From Paracoccus sp. SMMA_5_TC (GTDB lineage Bacteria > Pseudomonadota > Alphaproteobacteria > Rhodobacterales > Rhodobacteraceae): a DNA stretch of 64,000 nucleotides. This document shows positions 27,560 to 37,177 of this stretch, piece after piece. Below the pieces are notes generated by a model. It was not told the DNA's origin. It ran no database searches and saw nothing but the letters and a program-made list of their open reading frames with translations. The stretch is taken from positions 1,723,501 to 1,787,500 of the forward strand of contig NZ_CP102355.1 of NCBI RefSeq assembly GCF_009696685.2, in the 5' to 3' direction. Position 1 is the first letter of the stretch. The number at the start of each line of letters is the position of its first letter. A program made the position numbers and the translations under genes.

Positions 27560-29068
27560 CTATTCGGCGGCGTGGCCGGTGACGGTCGGATGCGCAGGTT
27601 TGTCCGGCGATTTCATGCGGAAGCCGCGTTCCAGCTGATCGAAGGGCGCCACCGGATATTCGCCCGAAAAGCAGGCGTCGCAATATTGCGGGCAGGACTT
27701 GTCGCGGCCCTTGGCCTCGCCCACGGCGCGGTAAAGCCCGTCCAGCGACACGAAGGCGAGGCTGTCGACGCCGATCCATTCGCGCATTTCATCCTCGGTC
27801 ATCTGGGCGGCAAGCAGCTTTTCGCGATCAGGTGTATCGACGCCATAAAAGCACGGCCAAGCCGTCGGCGGCGAGGCGATGCGGAAATGCACTTCGGCCG
27901 CGCCGGCGTCCAGGATCATGTCCTTGATCTTGCGCGATGTGGTGCCGCGCACCACCGAGTCGTCGACCAGCACCACGCGCTTGCCGGCCACCAGCGCCCG
28001 GTTCACGTTCAGCTTCAGCCGCACACCCATGTTGCGGATCTGTTCGGTCGGTTCGATGAAGGTGCGGCCCATGTATTGGTTGCGGATGATGCCCATGCCG
28101 AAGGGGATGCCGCTTTCATGGGCATAGCCGATGGCGGCGGGGGTGCCGCTGTCGGGCACCGGGCAGACCAGATCGGCCTCGACCGGGGCCTCGCGCGCCA
28201 GTTCCACCCCGATCTGGCGGCGGGTTTCATAGACCGAACGCCCGCCGATGATCGAATCGGGCCGCGAGAAATAGACATGTTCAAAGATGCAGAACCGCCC
28301 CTTTGACGGGCCGAAGGGGCGCGAGCTTTCCACCTCTCCCTTCGAGATGACGACCATCTCGCCCGGTTCGATCTCGCGGATGAACTCGGCGCCGATGATG
28401 TCGAGCGCGCAGGTTTCCGAGGACAGGACAAAGCCTTCCTCGCCGATCCGTCCCAGAACCAGCGGCCGCACGCCCAATGGATCACGCACGCCGATCAGCT
28501 TGGTGCGGGTCATGGCGATGACCGAGAACGCCCCTTCGATGCGGCGCAGGGCATCCTTCATCCGTTCAGGGATGTTGCGCTGGATCGAGCGCGCCATCAG
28601 GTGGATAATGCATTCGGAATCGGAGCTGGACTGGAAGATCGAGCCCCGCTCGATCAGTTCCCGGCGCAGGGCCATGGCATTGGTGATGTTGCCGTTATGG
28701 GCGACGGCGCACCCGCCCATGGCGAATTCGCCGAAGAACGGCTGCACATCCCGGATGGCGGTCGCGGCCTTGGTGCCGGCGGTGGAATAGCGGACATGGC
28801 CGATCGCCAGCGAGCCGGGCAGGGTTTCCATCAGGCTCTGTTTGGTGAAATTGTCGCGCACATAGCCGAAACGATGGGCGCTGTTGAATCCCTGTTCGGC
28901 ATCATGGCTGATGATGCCGCCCGCCTCTTGACCGCGGTGCTGCAGCGCGTGCAGGCCCAGGGCAACGAAGTTGGCGGCATCCGACACCCCGATCACGCCG
29001 AACACCCCGCATTCCTCGTGCAGGCGGTCGTCATCGAAGGGATGGGCAAGGAAAGGCTGCATCATCAC
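27560..29068 (-). CDS. purF: Amidophosphoribosyltransferase
   Basis: A 502-aa glutamine PRPP amidotransferase, the first committed step of purine synthesis. HEECGVFGVIG places the N-terminal nucleophile at Cys20 after a short propeptide that must be removed, as in B. subtilis-type enzymes. GLHALQHRGQEAGGI, ATAIRDVQPFFGEF and AHNGNITNA form the glutaminase domain; VVLVDDSVVRGTTSRKI is the PRPP-binding loop. Four cysteines in the C-terminal half (CPQYCDACFSGEYP) suggest a 4Fe-4S cluster. Three consecutive ATGs make the exact start ambiguous. Downstream of cvpA on the same strand. Confidence 0.94.
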   Translation of the reverse strand: MMMQPFLAHPFDDDRLHEECGVFGVIGVSDAANFVALGLHALQHRGQEAGGIISHDAEQGFNSAHRFGYVRDNFTKQSLMETLPGSLAIGHVRYSTAGTKAATAIRDVQPFFGEFAMGGCAVAHNGNITNAMALRRELIERGSIFQSSSDSECIIHLMARSIQRNIPERMKDALRRIEGAFSVIAMTRTKLIGVRDPLGVRPLVLGRIGEEGFVLSSETCALDIIGAEFIREIEPGEMVVISKGEVESSRPFGPSKGRFCIFEHVYFSRPDSIIGGRSVYETRRQIGVELAREAPVEADLVCPVPDSGTPAAIGYAHESGIPFGMGIIRNQYMGRTFIEPTEQIRNMGVRLKLNVNRALVAGKRVVLVDDSVVRGTTSRKIKDMILDAGAAEVHFRIASPPTAWPCFYGVDTPDREKLLAAQMTEDEMREWIGVDSLAFVSLDGLYRAVGEAKGRDKSCPQYCDACFSGEYPVAPFDQLERGFRMKSPDKPAHPTVTGHAAE

Positions 29069-29191
29069 CGAACTCTTGTGGCTATCCCGGGCTTGGGGCT
29101 TTCAGGCTTTGCCCAATCTAGGGCTTTGGGCGGTCAGAGTCACGCCCCGGGTCGCGGGGCGTGGAACAATCTCAACTTTGCCGCGCTGCGG

Positions 29192-29824
29192 TCAGTTGCC
29201 GGCCGGCGGAGCGGACGGGCTGACCGGCTCGGCCGGCGGAGCGGACGGGCTGACCGGCTGGGCCGGCGCCATGCAGCCGCGCACCAGCTGCTCATAGCGG
29301 CTGACCACCCAACCGGGCGCGTCCTGGGGGATCTGCTGGTCCATCTGACCGCGCATCCGCTCGAACACCTGTGCCGAACGCGAGTTTTCCACCATCGGCA
29401 CCGGCTGGGCCGCCATCACCCGATCATAGACGATGAAAGCCACCGCGACCAGCAGGATGCCGCGCGCGACGCCGAACAGGAACCCCATGCCCTGATCGAC
29501 CCCGCCCAGTGCCGAGCGCTGCACGACAGATGAAAACAGCGGCGTGATGATGGAAAACACCACCAGCGCCAAGGCAAAGACCACCGCAAAGGCGGCAATC
29601 GTGGCCAGTTCGCAGCTGTCGGCCAGAAACTTGTTCAGCCCCGGAACCTGCGACACCATCGGTCGCACGGTCGGGGCAAAGATGAATGCCAGCACAGCCG
29701 CGCCGATCCAGCCCAGGATCGCCAGCGATTCGCGCACGAAGCCGCGCGCATAGGCCAGGATCGCCGACAGGATGATGACCGCCGCGACGATACCGTCGAT
29801 GATGGTGAAACCGTCCATAATCAC
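29192..29824 (-). CDS. cvpA: CvpA family inner-membrane protein
   Basis: A 210-aa protein with four hydrophobic helices (residues about 5-25, 30-50, 65-90, 105-125), starting MIMDGFTIIDGIVAAVIILS, and QGMGFLFGVARGILLV of CvpA. In E. coli the homologue is needed for colicin V production and envelope homeostasis. It sits between radA and purF; cvpA-purF is a classic pairing. The C-terminal tail PAQPVSPSAPPAEPVSPSAP comes from a 30-bp tandem repeat. Confidence 0.9.
   Translation of the reverse strand: MIMDGFTIIDGIVAAVIILSAILAYARGFVRESLAILGWIGAAVLAFIFAPTVRPMVSQVPGLNKFLADSCELATIAAFAVVFALALVVFSIITPLFSSVVQRSALGGVDQGMGFLFGVARGILLVAVAFIVYDRVMAAQPVPMVENSRSAQVFERMRGQMDQQIPQDAPGWVVSRYEQLVRGCMAPAQPVSPSAPPAEPVSPSAPPAGN
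29201..29268. repeat. 30-bp tandem repeat at the 3' end of cvpA
   Basis: A 30-bp unit beginning ggccggcggagcggacgggc occurs at 29201-29230 and 29231-29260 with one mismatch in the last base, plus 8 bp of a third unit. It encodes the duplicated EPVSPSAPPA tail, in frame. Confidence 0.9.
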
Positions 29825-29860
29825 GCCCTTTCGCGGTCTTGGCCGCGCTTTTGGGGAAGT

Positions 29861-31225
<1,365 letters not shown>

Positions 31226-31285
31226 GCCGCCTTGTGGCAGATTGCGCGCGGCGATGCCATGCCCCCCGTTGGACGCCGGGGCGGG

Positions 31286-32476
31286 TCAGGCCATGCCCAG
31301 CCCCGCCCGCATCAGCAGCCGCCGGACCGGCGCGGCGGCATAAAGGCCGCCCAGGGCGGCGGCGCGCAGGTCGCGCAGCGGCCGGGCCGACATCATGCTG
31401 GCGCGGTTCAGCGCGTCGATGCCCAGCAATCGGGCCAGCGCCTCGGGGCGACGGCGGCGGTCATAGCGCTGCAGGGAGGCCGCCTCGCCCGGACGGTCCG
31501 CGGACAGCTCCAGCAGGCAGGCCAGATCCGCCAGGCTCATGTTCAGCCCTTGCGCGCCGATGGGCGGCACCACATGCGCTGCCTCGGCGATCAGGGCGCA
31601 GCGCGGGCCGCTGAAACGGTCGGCGATCTGGCTGATGATCGGCCATTCGGTCAGCCGCGTCGCCAGGGTCAGATGCCCCAGCACCCCGGCCGAGCGGCGG
31701 TTCAATTCGGCCTCGAACTCGGGGGCGGGCAGGGCGCGCAGGCGCGCGGTTTCGGCGCCGCGTTCCATCCACACCACGGCCGAGGAAGGCCGCCCGTCAC
31801 GGTCGGGCAGCGGCACCAGCGTGAACGGGCCGCCGCTGCGATGGATTTCGGTCGAGACATTGTCATGCGGGCGGTCGTGGGTGACGGCAAAGGCCAGCGC
31901 CTTCTGGCCATAGCGAAGCGTGCGGGTGCCGATCCCCAGCGCCTGGCGCACGGCCGAGTTGCGCCCGTCGGCCCCGATCACCAGCCGGGCGCTGATGCGG
32001 CTGCCATCGGTCAGACTGACCAGGGCCTCCGAATCGCGCGCCAGCAACGTGGCGGTGCCGGTGCCGGGCAGGAAGCGGACATTCTGCAACGATTGCAGCC
32101 GCGCGGTGATTTCGCGCTTCAACAGCCAGTTCGGCAGGTTCCAGCCAAAGGGCTGATCCGAAATCTCGGATGCGTCGAAATCGCGTGTCAGCCGTGCCTG
32201 GGGTTGTCGCCCGCCGGCATCGATGATGCGCATGATCTGCAAGGGGGTGGCATGGGGCGCCAGACGGTCCCACAGCCCTGCCGAGGCCAGCACCGCGATG
32301 GACGGGTGCAGGAAGGCGGTGCTGCGCAGGTCCGAGCCCTCGGCCGCTTCATCGGTGACAGGCGGCGCAGGGTCCACGCAGATCACGCTGTGGCCGGCGC
32401 TGCCGAAGGCAGCCGCGGCAATCAGCCCGGCGATGCCGCCGCCGGAAACCAGGACATCCGTTTCGTCCGTCTGCAT
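31286..32476 (-). CDS. UbiH/UbiF/COQ6-family FAD hydroxylase
   Basis: A 396-aa flavoprotein monooxygenase. Dinucleotide-binding VSGGGIAGLIAAAAFGSAGH, the DG motif VIGADGRNSAVRQALGI and the FAD motif CALIAEAAHVVPPIGAQGLN (here AEAAH where most members have GDAAH) are seen. The family hydroxylates the ubiquinone ring at C5, C6 or C7; alphaproteobacteria use UbiH, UbiF, UbiL or UbiM and I cannot tell which this is. It is 3 nt after a small membrane protein gene on the same strand. Confidence 0.87.
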   Translation of the reverse strand: MQTDETDVLVSGGGIAGLIAAAAFGSAGHSVICVDPAPPVTDEAAEGSDLRSTAFLHPSIAVLASAGLWDRLAPHATPLQIMRIIDAGGRQPQARLTRDFDASEISDQPFGWNLPNWLLKREITARLQSLQNVRFLPGTGTATLLARDSEALVSLTDGSRISARLVIGADGRNSAVRQALGIGTRTLRYGQKALAFAVTHDRPHDNVSTEIHRSGGPFTLVPLPDRDGRPSSAVVWMERGAETARLRALPAPEFEAELNRRSAGVLGHLTLATRLTEWPIISQIADRFSGPRCALIAEAAHVVPPIGAQGLNMSLADLACLLELSADRPGEAASLQRYDRRRRPEALARLLGIDALNRASMMSARPLRDLRAAALGGLYAAAPVRRLLMRAGLGMA

Positions 32477-32479
32477 CGG

Positions 32480-32680
32480 CTAGAAGCCGGCCGCATAGGC
32501 CGCCAGCATCCCGAACACCAGCACGGTGGCAGCCAATCCCAGGATGGCCAGCCCCGGCAGCCCCCAAAGCACAACCGCAACCACGGCAAGAACGATCACC
32601 AGCAGCGCGAACATGAACAGGTTGCGGGCGGTGCGGGCCTCGCTGCGGGCCTGGGCAGAGTTCTCGGCGGCTTGGGCCAT
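32480..32680 (-). CDS. Small two-helix membrane protein
   Basis: A 66-aa protein starting MAQAAENSAQARSEARTARN, with two hydrophobic helices (about residues 22-43 and 46-64) separated by a short WGLPG turn. The ATG at 32680 has AGAAGG eight bases upstream; the longer open frame from 32755 has no better site. No family recognised. Three nt before the UbiH-type gene, so co-transcribed; a link to ubiquinone synthesis is possible but only positional. Confidence 0.65.
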   Translation of the reverse strand: MAQAAENSAQARSEARTARNLFMFALLVIVLAVVAVVLWGLPGLAILGLAATVLVFGMLAAYAAGF

Positions 32681-32723
32681 CGGCGCGATCCTTCTGAGCG
32701 GTGGGTGGCTAAGGTTTTTCGGA

Positions 32724-33410
32724 TCAGATTGTAGCGCCCCGCGCATTTCCGGCAAGATCGCGCAGAAAGGCGGTCAGGTCGGCTGTGCGATGATGGACAT
32801 GCGGGCCGTGGGCGTGGTCCTGGGCCAGAACATCGGGCCCATGCCGACCGGCCCCGACAAGAATCGTTGTCATTCCAAGGCGATAGGGTTCGACCAGATT
32901 GCGCGGATCATCCTCGAACATGGCGGCGGTCGCCGGGTCGAAGCCTTCGGCCGCCAGGACTGCGGCATAAGCGCGCGGGTCGGGCTTGGGGTGGAAACCC
33001 AGGCTGTCGATGCCGTGGATGCTGTCGAACACCATCAGCCCGCGGTGGCGCAGCACTTGCGCGGCATAGGCGCAGTCGCCGTTGGTGTGGATGATCTTGC
33101 GTCCGGGCAGCGCAGCGATCAGCGCCGCCAGTTCCGGGTCCGGGGTCAGCGCGGAAAAGTCGATGTCATGGACATCGCGCAGATAGGGCATCGGATCGAC
33201 GCCATGTTCCTGCATCAAGCCTGACAGGGTGGTGCCGTGCTGGCGCCAGTAGTGCTGGCGCAGATGCCGCGCCTCGTCCGCGCTGACGCCAAGTTCGCGC
33301 ATCACATAGTCGGTCATGCGCTGTTCGATCTGGGCAAACAGGCGCACCTCGGGCGGGTAAAGCGTGTTGTCCAGATCGAAGATCCAGGTGGTGACGCGCG
33401 AGAAATCCAT
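32724..33410 (-). CDS. Pyrimidine 5'-nucleotidase-type HAD hydrolase
   Basis: A 228-aa HAD protein of the SDT1/YjjG-like group. Motif I WIFDLDNTLYPP with the nucleophile Asp, motif II IIHTNGDCAYA, motif III FHPKPDPRAYAAVL and motif IV AMFEDDPRNLVEPY are intact. The LYPP after motif I is typical of pyrimidine 5'-nucleotidases, which dephosphorylate UMP/CMP. The ATG at 33410 has AGGAAACCGC upstream; it overlaps, head to head, the leader of the GntR gene. It is followed by 43 nt then the small membrane gene. Confidence 0.87.
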   Translation of the reverse strand: MDFSRVTTWIFDLDNTLYPPEVRLFAQIEQRMTDYVMRELGVSADEARHLRQHYWRQHGTTLSGLMQEHGVDPMPYLRDVHDIDFSALTPDPELAALIAALPGRKIIHTNGDCAYAAQVLRHRGLMVFDSIHGIDSLGFHPKPDPRAYAAVLAAEGFDPATAAMFEDDPRNLVEPYRLGMTTILVGAGRHGPDVLAQDHAHGPHVHHRTADLTAFLRDLAGNARGATI

Positions 33411-33474
33411 GCGGTTTCCTAAACCGCCTCGCCGCCCCTTGCAATCGCCGCCGCAACTGCGGATCGTGCGGCGC

Positions 33475-34110
33475 ATGAAAGACGCATATTCGCTGATCCT
33501 GTCCGCCATCGACAACGGCATCTATCGCCCCGGCGACCGTCTGGTCGAATCCGAACTGGCCGAACGTTTCGGCGTTTCGCGCACCCCCGTGCGCGAGGCG
33601 CTGCAACGGCTGGAAACCCAGTCGATGCTCAAGCGCGACGGTCGCAGCCTGATCGTGGCCACCCTGGATCACAACCAGCTGGCCGAGCTTTACACCGTGC
33701 GCGCCGAGCTCGAGGCGCTGGCCGCGCGCCTGGCCGCCCTGCACGCGACGCCCGAAGAGGTGCGGGTGCTGGCGGGCATGGTTGCGGACGACCGCGCCAT
33801 GCTGGGCGATCCGCAGGCGCTGGCGCGCGCCAATCGCCGCTTTCACCATCAGATCCACCTGGCGTCGCACAACAGATATCTTGTGCAACAGCTTGATCTT
33901 GTTCATCGCAGCATGGCGCTTATGGCGCGCACGACCCTGGCTGCCAAGGGGCGTGACGCGGTCACCCTGGACGAACATCAGGCGATTGTTGATGCGATTG
34001 CTGCGCGCGATGGCGCCGCGGCCGAACAGGCACTGCGTCATCACATCTCGATGGCGTTTGAGACGCGGCTCAAGGAAGAAGCCCGGATCGCCGACGAAAG
34101 CCAACGCTGA
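33475..34110 (+). CDS. GntR-family transcriptional regulator (FadR/FCD type)
   Basis: A 211-aa regulator. Winged HTH at residues about 5-70 (GIYRPGDRLVESELAERFGV, SRTPVREALQRLE), then an all-helical FCD domain with RAELEALAARLAALHA and FHHQIHLASHNRYL, whose Asp/His residues usually bind a metal and a carboxylate effector. ATG at 33475 is chosen; another in-frame ATG at 33409 would overlap the divergent HAD start. Ends TGATG into alkA, so the two are coupled. Target genes not evident. Confidence 0.87.
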   Translation: MKDAYSLILSAIDNGIYRPGDRLVESELAERFGVSRTPVREALQRLETQSMLKRDGRSLIVATLDHNQLAELYTVRAELEALAARLAALHATPEEVRVLAGMVADDRAMLGDPQALARANRRFHHQIHLASHNRYLVQQLDLVHRSMALMARTTLAAKGRDAVTLDEHQAIVDAIAARDGAAAEQALRHHISMAFETRLKEEARIADESQR

Positions 34111-34733
34111 TGAGACTGATCGTCACCCCGCAGGACATCGAGCAAGGGGCGGCGCATCTGATCGAGGTCTGTCCCGTCTGGGCGCGCGAACTGCCAGCGC
34201 TGATGCCCTTGCCGTTGCGACGCTGGCAACCTGGTTTTGCTGCCCTGCGCGATGCCGTGATCTCGCAACAGATTTCGGTGCAGGCGGCGGCTGCGATCTT
34301 GTCGCGGCTGACCGCGGCCGGGCTGGATACCGAGGAGGGGCTTGTGGCCGCAGACGACGATGCCTTGCGCGCCGCCGGTCTGTCGCGTCCCAAACAGCGC
34401 TATCTTCGGGCAATAGCGGCCGCCGGAGTGGACTGGCAGGGGCTGGAGCGGCTGCCTGACGACGAGGTTGTCGCTCAGCTGACCGCGCTTCCCGGGATCG
34501 GGCGCTGGACTGCGGAAATTTATCTGAAATTCGCGCTGGGTCGCGCAGATGCCTTTGCTGCGGGCGATCTGGCGCTGGCCGAGGCCGCGCGGTTGCTTTA
34601 CGGCCTGCCGCATCGGCCGGACCCGACGGAACTGACGGCGCTGGCCGAGCCCTGGCGACCCTGGCGTGCCGTTGCGGCGCGGGCGCTGTGGGCCTATTAC
34701 CGGGTGGCAAAAGGGCGCGAGGGCGTCCGCTAA
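34110..34733 (+). CDS. alkA: DNA-3-methyladenine glycosylase II (AlkA-like)
   Basis: A 207-aa HhH-GPD base-excision glycosylase. The helix-hairpin-helix LTALPGIGRWTAEIYLKFAL is followed by AFAAGDLALAEAARLLYG with the catalytic aspartate. It lacks the N-terminal domain of E. coli AlkA and is closer to the short bacterial form. It removes alkylated purines. Overlaps the GntR gene by one base; whether the regulator controls it is unknown. Confidence 0.9.
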   Translation: MRLIVTPQDIEQGAAHLIEVCPVWARELPALMPLPLRRWQPGFAALRDAVISQQISVQAAAAILSRLTAAGLDTEEGLVAADDDALRAAGLSRPKQRYLRAIAAAGVDWQGLERLPDDEVVAQLTALPGIGRWTAEIYLKFALGRADAFAAGDLALAEAARLLYGLPHRPDPTELTALAEPWRPWRAVAARALWAYYRVAKGREGVR

Positions 34734-34743
34734 GGGGAGATTC

Positions 34744-35394
34744 ATGCTGCGCAAACTGACTTCCGCTCGAAAAGGGCCTGCCAAGGCCGATTCCGTCGTC
34801 ATCTTTCTGCATGGATACGGCGCTGACGGCGCTGACCTTCTGGGACTGGCCGATCCGCTGGCACCGCACCTGCCCAATACCGCCTTCCACGCGCCCAATG
34901 CGCCTGAACCCTGTGTGAACAACCCGATGGGTTATCAATGGTTTCCGATCCCATGGATGGACGGATCCAGCGAGGAACAGGCCCGGGCCTCGGCCAGTCA
35001 ATCCTTTGCCGACATCAATGCCTTTGTTGACGACGTTCTTGAAAAGGAAGGCGTTGCGCCGCGCAGGTTGGTGCTGGTGGGATTTTCGCAAGGCACCATG
35101 ATGGCGCTGGCCGTCGCACCCCAGCGGCCCGAGGAAATCGGCGGCGTCGTCGGCTTTTCGGGTCGATTGCTGGATCCAGACGCTGTGGGCCAGGTGCGCA
35201 GCAAGCCGCCGGTGCTGTTGATTCACGGCGATCAGGATCCGGTGGTGCCCTTTGAAAGCATGGACATCGCGGGCAAGGCCCTGCAGCAGGCCGGCTTTAC
35301 CGTCTATGGCCATGTGATGAAGGGCACCGGTCACGGCATTTCCCCCGATGGCCTGTCCGTTGCGCTGGCCTTTCTCAAGGACCGGTTGGCCTGA
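34744..35394 (+). CDS. Phospholipase/carboxylesterase (alpha/beta hydrolase)
   Basis: A 216-aa cytosolic esterase of the PF02230 family. Oxyanion segment VIFLHGYGADGADL, nucleophile elbow GFSQGTMMAL, catalytic Asp in LLIHGDQDPVVPFE and His in GTGHGIS are intact. Natural substrate unknown; relatives hydrolyse short acyl esters or lysophospholipids. ATG at 34744 has aaggggagattc in front. Eleven nt after alkA. Confidence 0.9.
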   Translation: MLRKLTSARKGPAKADSVVIFLHGYGADGADLLGLADPLAPHLPNTAFHAPNAPEPCVNNPMGYQWFPIPWMDGSSEEQARASASQSFADINAFVDDVLEKEGVAPRRLVLVGFSQGTMMALAVAPQRPEEIGGVVGFSGRLLDPDAVGQVRSKPPVLLIHGDQDPVVPFESMDIAGKALQQAGFTVYGHVMKGTGHGISPDGLSVALAFLKDRLA

Positions 35395-35495
35395 ACACAG
35401 CGAATTGCCGCCGGGTCACTGGCATGGCGGCAATTTCGACCTTGAAGCTGCCGCGCCAGCCCTTACCTTGTAGGGTAGAGACGAGGAGAAAGATC

Positions 35496-35609
35496 ATGAC
35501 GCTGCTGTTCACAAGTGCCATCGCCCTGATTCCCGTCAGCCTGTTTGCCATGCGGCTCAGCAGGATGCAGCGTCAGGCGGTTCCGGTGCGGGTGCGCGCG
35601 CGGCGCTGA
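35496..35609 (+). CDS. Putative 37-aa single-helix membrane peptide
   Basis: A small frame with an excellent ribosome site (gacgaggagaaagatc directly before the ATG). It encodes MTLLFTSAIALIPVSLFAMR followed by a basic tail with VRVRARR, i.e. one membrane helix and a positively charged end. No homologue recognised. It lies alone between the esterase and a convergent VOC gene. Only the Shine-Dalgarno and composition support it. Confidence 0.5.
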   Translation: MTLLFTSAIALIPVSLFAMRLSRMQRQAVPVRVRARR

Positions 35610-35614
35610 GCTGA

Positions 35615-36043
35615 TCAGTCCCAGATCGCCGGATCGGCGATCTCGATCGAATTTCCAGCCGGGTCGCGAAAGTAGATCGACCTGCCGCCTTGGGGCCAGG
35701 TGAAATCGGCCTCGATCTCGATACCGCAGGATTGCAGATGATCGCGCCAGGCCGGCAGGCTGGCCGGATCGGCGGCCATGCAGAAATGGCCCGGGCCTTT
35801 GGCCCCGTGCGGCGGCACCGGCAGGCGGCTGTCGGGTCTTGGTGGTTGCCGGGTCGCCTGCGCACAGAACACCAGCAGCACCTGCGCGCCGCAGCGAAAG
35901 AACACGTGTCGCCCGGGCACATGCGCGATCTGTTCCAGCCCGATCACATTTCTCCAGAAATCTGCGGCGGCCTGCAGGTCGCTGGCGTAAAGGGCTGATT
36001 CCAGGGTGCCGATGACAGGGGGTGGTTGCCGCATGGCAACCAT
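35615..36043 (-). CDS. Glyoxalase/VOC-superfamily protein
   Basis: A 142-aa protein with two beta-alpha-beta-beta-beta units: SALYASDLQAAADFWRNVIG followed by VFFRCGAQVLLVF, and GHFCMAADPASLPAWRDHLQ followed by GRSIYFRDPAGNSIEIADP. The YFRDPAGNSIE motif ends in the metal-ligand glutamate typical of VOC dioxygenase-like proteins. Substrate unknown; fosfomycin-resistance-like and bleomycin-like annotations are common for this group and are not justified here. A second ATG at 36034 is an alternative start. Confidence 0.82.
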   Translation of the reverse strand: MVAMRQPPPVIGTLESALYASDLQAAADFWRNVIGLEQIAHVPGRHVFFRCGAQVLLVFCAQATRQPPRPDSRLPVPPHGAKGPGHFCMAADPASLPAWRDHLQSCGIEIEADFTWPQGGRSIYFRDPAGNSIEIADPAIWD

Positions 36044-36133
36044 CCTGCCACCTATCCGCGCCAACGGCCAGCTTTCCTTGACCCTCGCCGGGGTTGAGGC
36101 CAGCCTGTGCCCACAAGGAAAGGAGCGTTGAGC

Positions 36134-36454
36134 ATGGCGTGGGTCTATCTGGGTCTGGCGGGGTTGCTTGAGGTCATATGGGCATTTGCCATGAAGCAGT
36201 CGGCCGGGTTCACCCGCCCGCTGGCGACCACGGTGACCATCATCGGCATGGTCGCCAGCGTCTGGTTCCTGTCCTTGTCGATGAAGGTGCTGCCACTGGG
36301 CACGGCCTATGTGATCTGGACCGGTATCGGCGCGGTGGGGGCCTTTGTGCTGGGCATCATGTTTCTTGGCGAATCGGCAGACATGCTGCGTCTGCTTGCG
36401 GCGGCGCTGATCATCGTCGGGCTGGTGCTGATGAAGATCGCTTCGCCGCATTGA
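36134..36454 (+). CDS. sugE: SMR-family exporter, SugE/Gdx type
   Basis: A 106-aa protein with four helices. WVYLGLAGLLEVIWAFAMKQ includes the membrane-embedded glutamate (Glu13) and the W-x-F-x-M-K-x-S pattern of the SugE/Gdx subgroup; GTAYVIWTGIGAVGAF is the SMR signature. Gdx proteins export guanidinium by proton exchange, while EmrE-like ones export quaternary ammonium drugs. No guanidine riboswitch is recognised upstream. aaggaaaggagcgttgagc precedes the ATG. Confidence 0.88.
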   Translation: MAWVYLGLAGLLEVIWAFAMKQSAGFTRPLATTVTIIGMVASVWFLSLSMKVLPLGTAYVIWTGIGAVGAFVLGIMFLGESADMLRLLAAALIIVGLVLMKIASPH

Positions 36455-36506
36455 TTGTCACCGCGCTGTCACGGCGGGCTGCTATCGGGGGCATATATTC
36501 GGGGAC

Positions 36507-36534
36507 TTGTCAGACAATGACCGCGATATATAGT
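36507..36534 (+). promoter_or_regulatory. Putative promoter of the HNH gene
   Basis: TTGTCA (36507-36512), 16 bp, TATAGT (36529-36534), about 47 nt before the ATG. The -35 lies in a perfect 11-bp palindrome TTGTCAGACAA (36507-36517), which may be an operator. Confidence 0.4.
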
Positions 36535-36580
36535 CACAGTCAGCCCGATGCGGGCGACGACAAGACGGGGCGACCGGCCT

Positions 36581-37177
36581 ATGCTTGACGAACACGGCGA
36601 TTTCAGAACCCAATTCGTGCGCGAGCCCTCGGCCCTGCGCCATCACCCGGCCTTGGTGCTGAACGCTGATTTTCGCCCGCTGAGCTATTTCCCGCTGTCG
36701 CTTTGGCCCTGGCAAGAGGCGATCAAGGCGGTGTTCCTGGAGCGGGTGCAGATCATCGCCGAATACGACGAAAGGGTGCACAGTCAAAGGCACAGCATGC
36801 GCATCCCTTCGGTCGTGGTGCTGAAGGATTACGTAAAACCCCAGAAGCGCGTGGCCTTCACGCGCTTCAATCTTTTTCTGCGGGACGAATTCTGCTGCCA
36901 GTATTGCGGCGCCCGTGGCGACCTGACCTTCGATCACGTGGTGCCGCGATCGCGTGGCGGGGTGACCAGCTGGGAAAACGTGGTCGCAGCCTGTTCGCCC
37001 TGCAACCTGAAAAAGGCCAACAAGTCGCTGCGCGCCTCTGGCATGCATCTGCGCAGATCCCCTCGACGCCCCACACCCGCCGAGATGCACGCTGTCGGCC
37101 GGCGCTTTCCCCCCAACTATCTGCACGAAAGCTGGATGGATTTCCTGTATTGGGACACCGAGCTGAGCGCCGACTGA
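36581..37177 (+). CDS. HNH endonuclease family protein
   Basis: A 198-aa protein common in alphaproteobacteria. The HNH domain is at about residues 105-150: CCQYCGARGDLTFDHVVPRS, with the DH pair, then SWENVVAACSPCNLKKANKS. Two CxxC pairs (CQYC, CSPC) should bind a structural zinc. The N-terminal 90 residues (LVLNADFRPLSYFPLSLWPW) are the conserved leader of this chromosomal HNH group, not of phage HNH proteins. Not next to any methylase, so a restriction role is not suggested; function unknown. Confidence 0.88.
   Translation: MLDEHGDFRTQFVREPSALRHHPALVLNADFRPLSYFPLSLWPWQEAIKAVFLERVQIIAEYDERVHSQRHSMRIPSVVVLKDYVKPQKRVAFTRFNLFLRDEFCCQYCGARGDLTFDHVVPRSRGGVTSWENVVAACSPCNLKKANKSLRASGMHLRRSPRRPTPAEMHAVGRRFPPNYLHESWMDFLYWDTELSAD

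Noticed and set aside
36044..36133. Possible guanidine riboswitch before sugE
   Set aside because: The 90-nt leader has one short hairpin (cctc/gagg) but not the paired ACGR-loop hairpins of guanidine-II, nor any recognisable guanidine-I or -III core.
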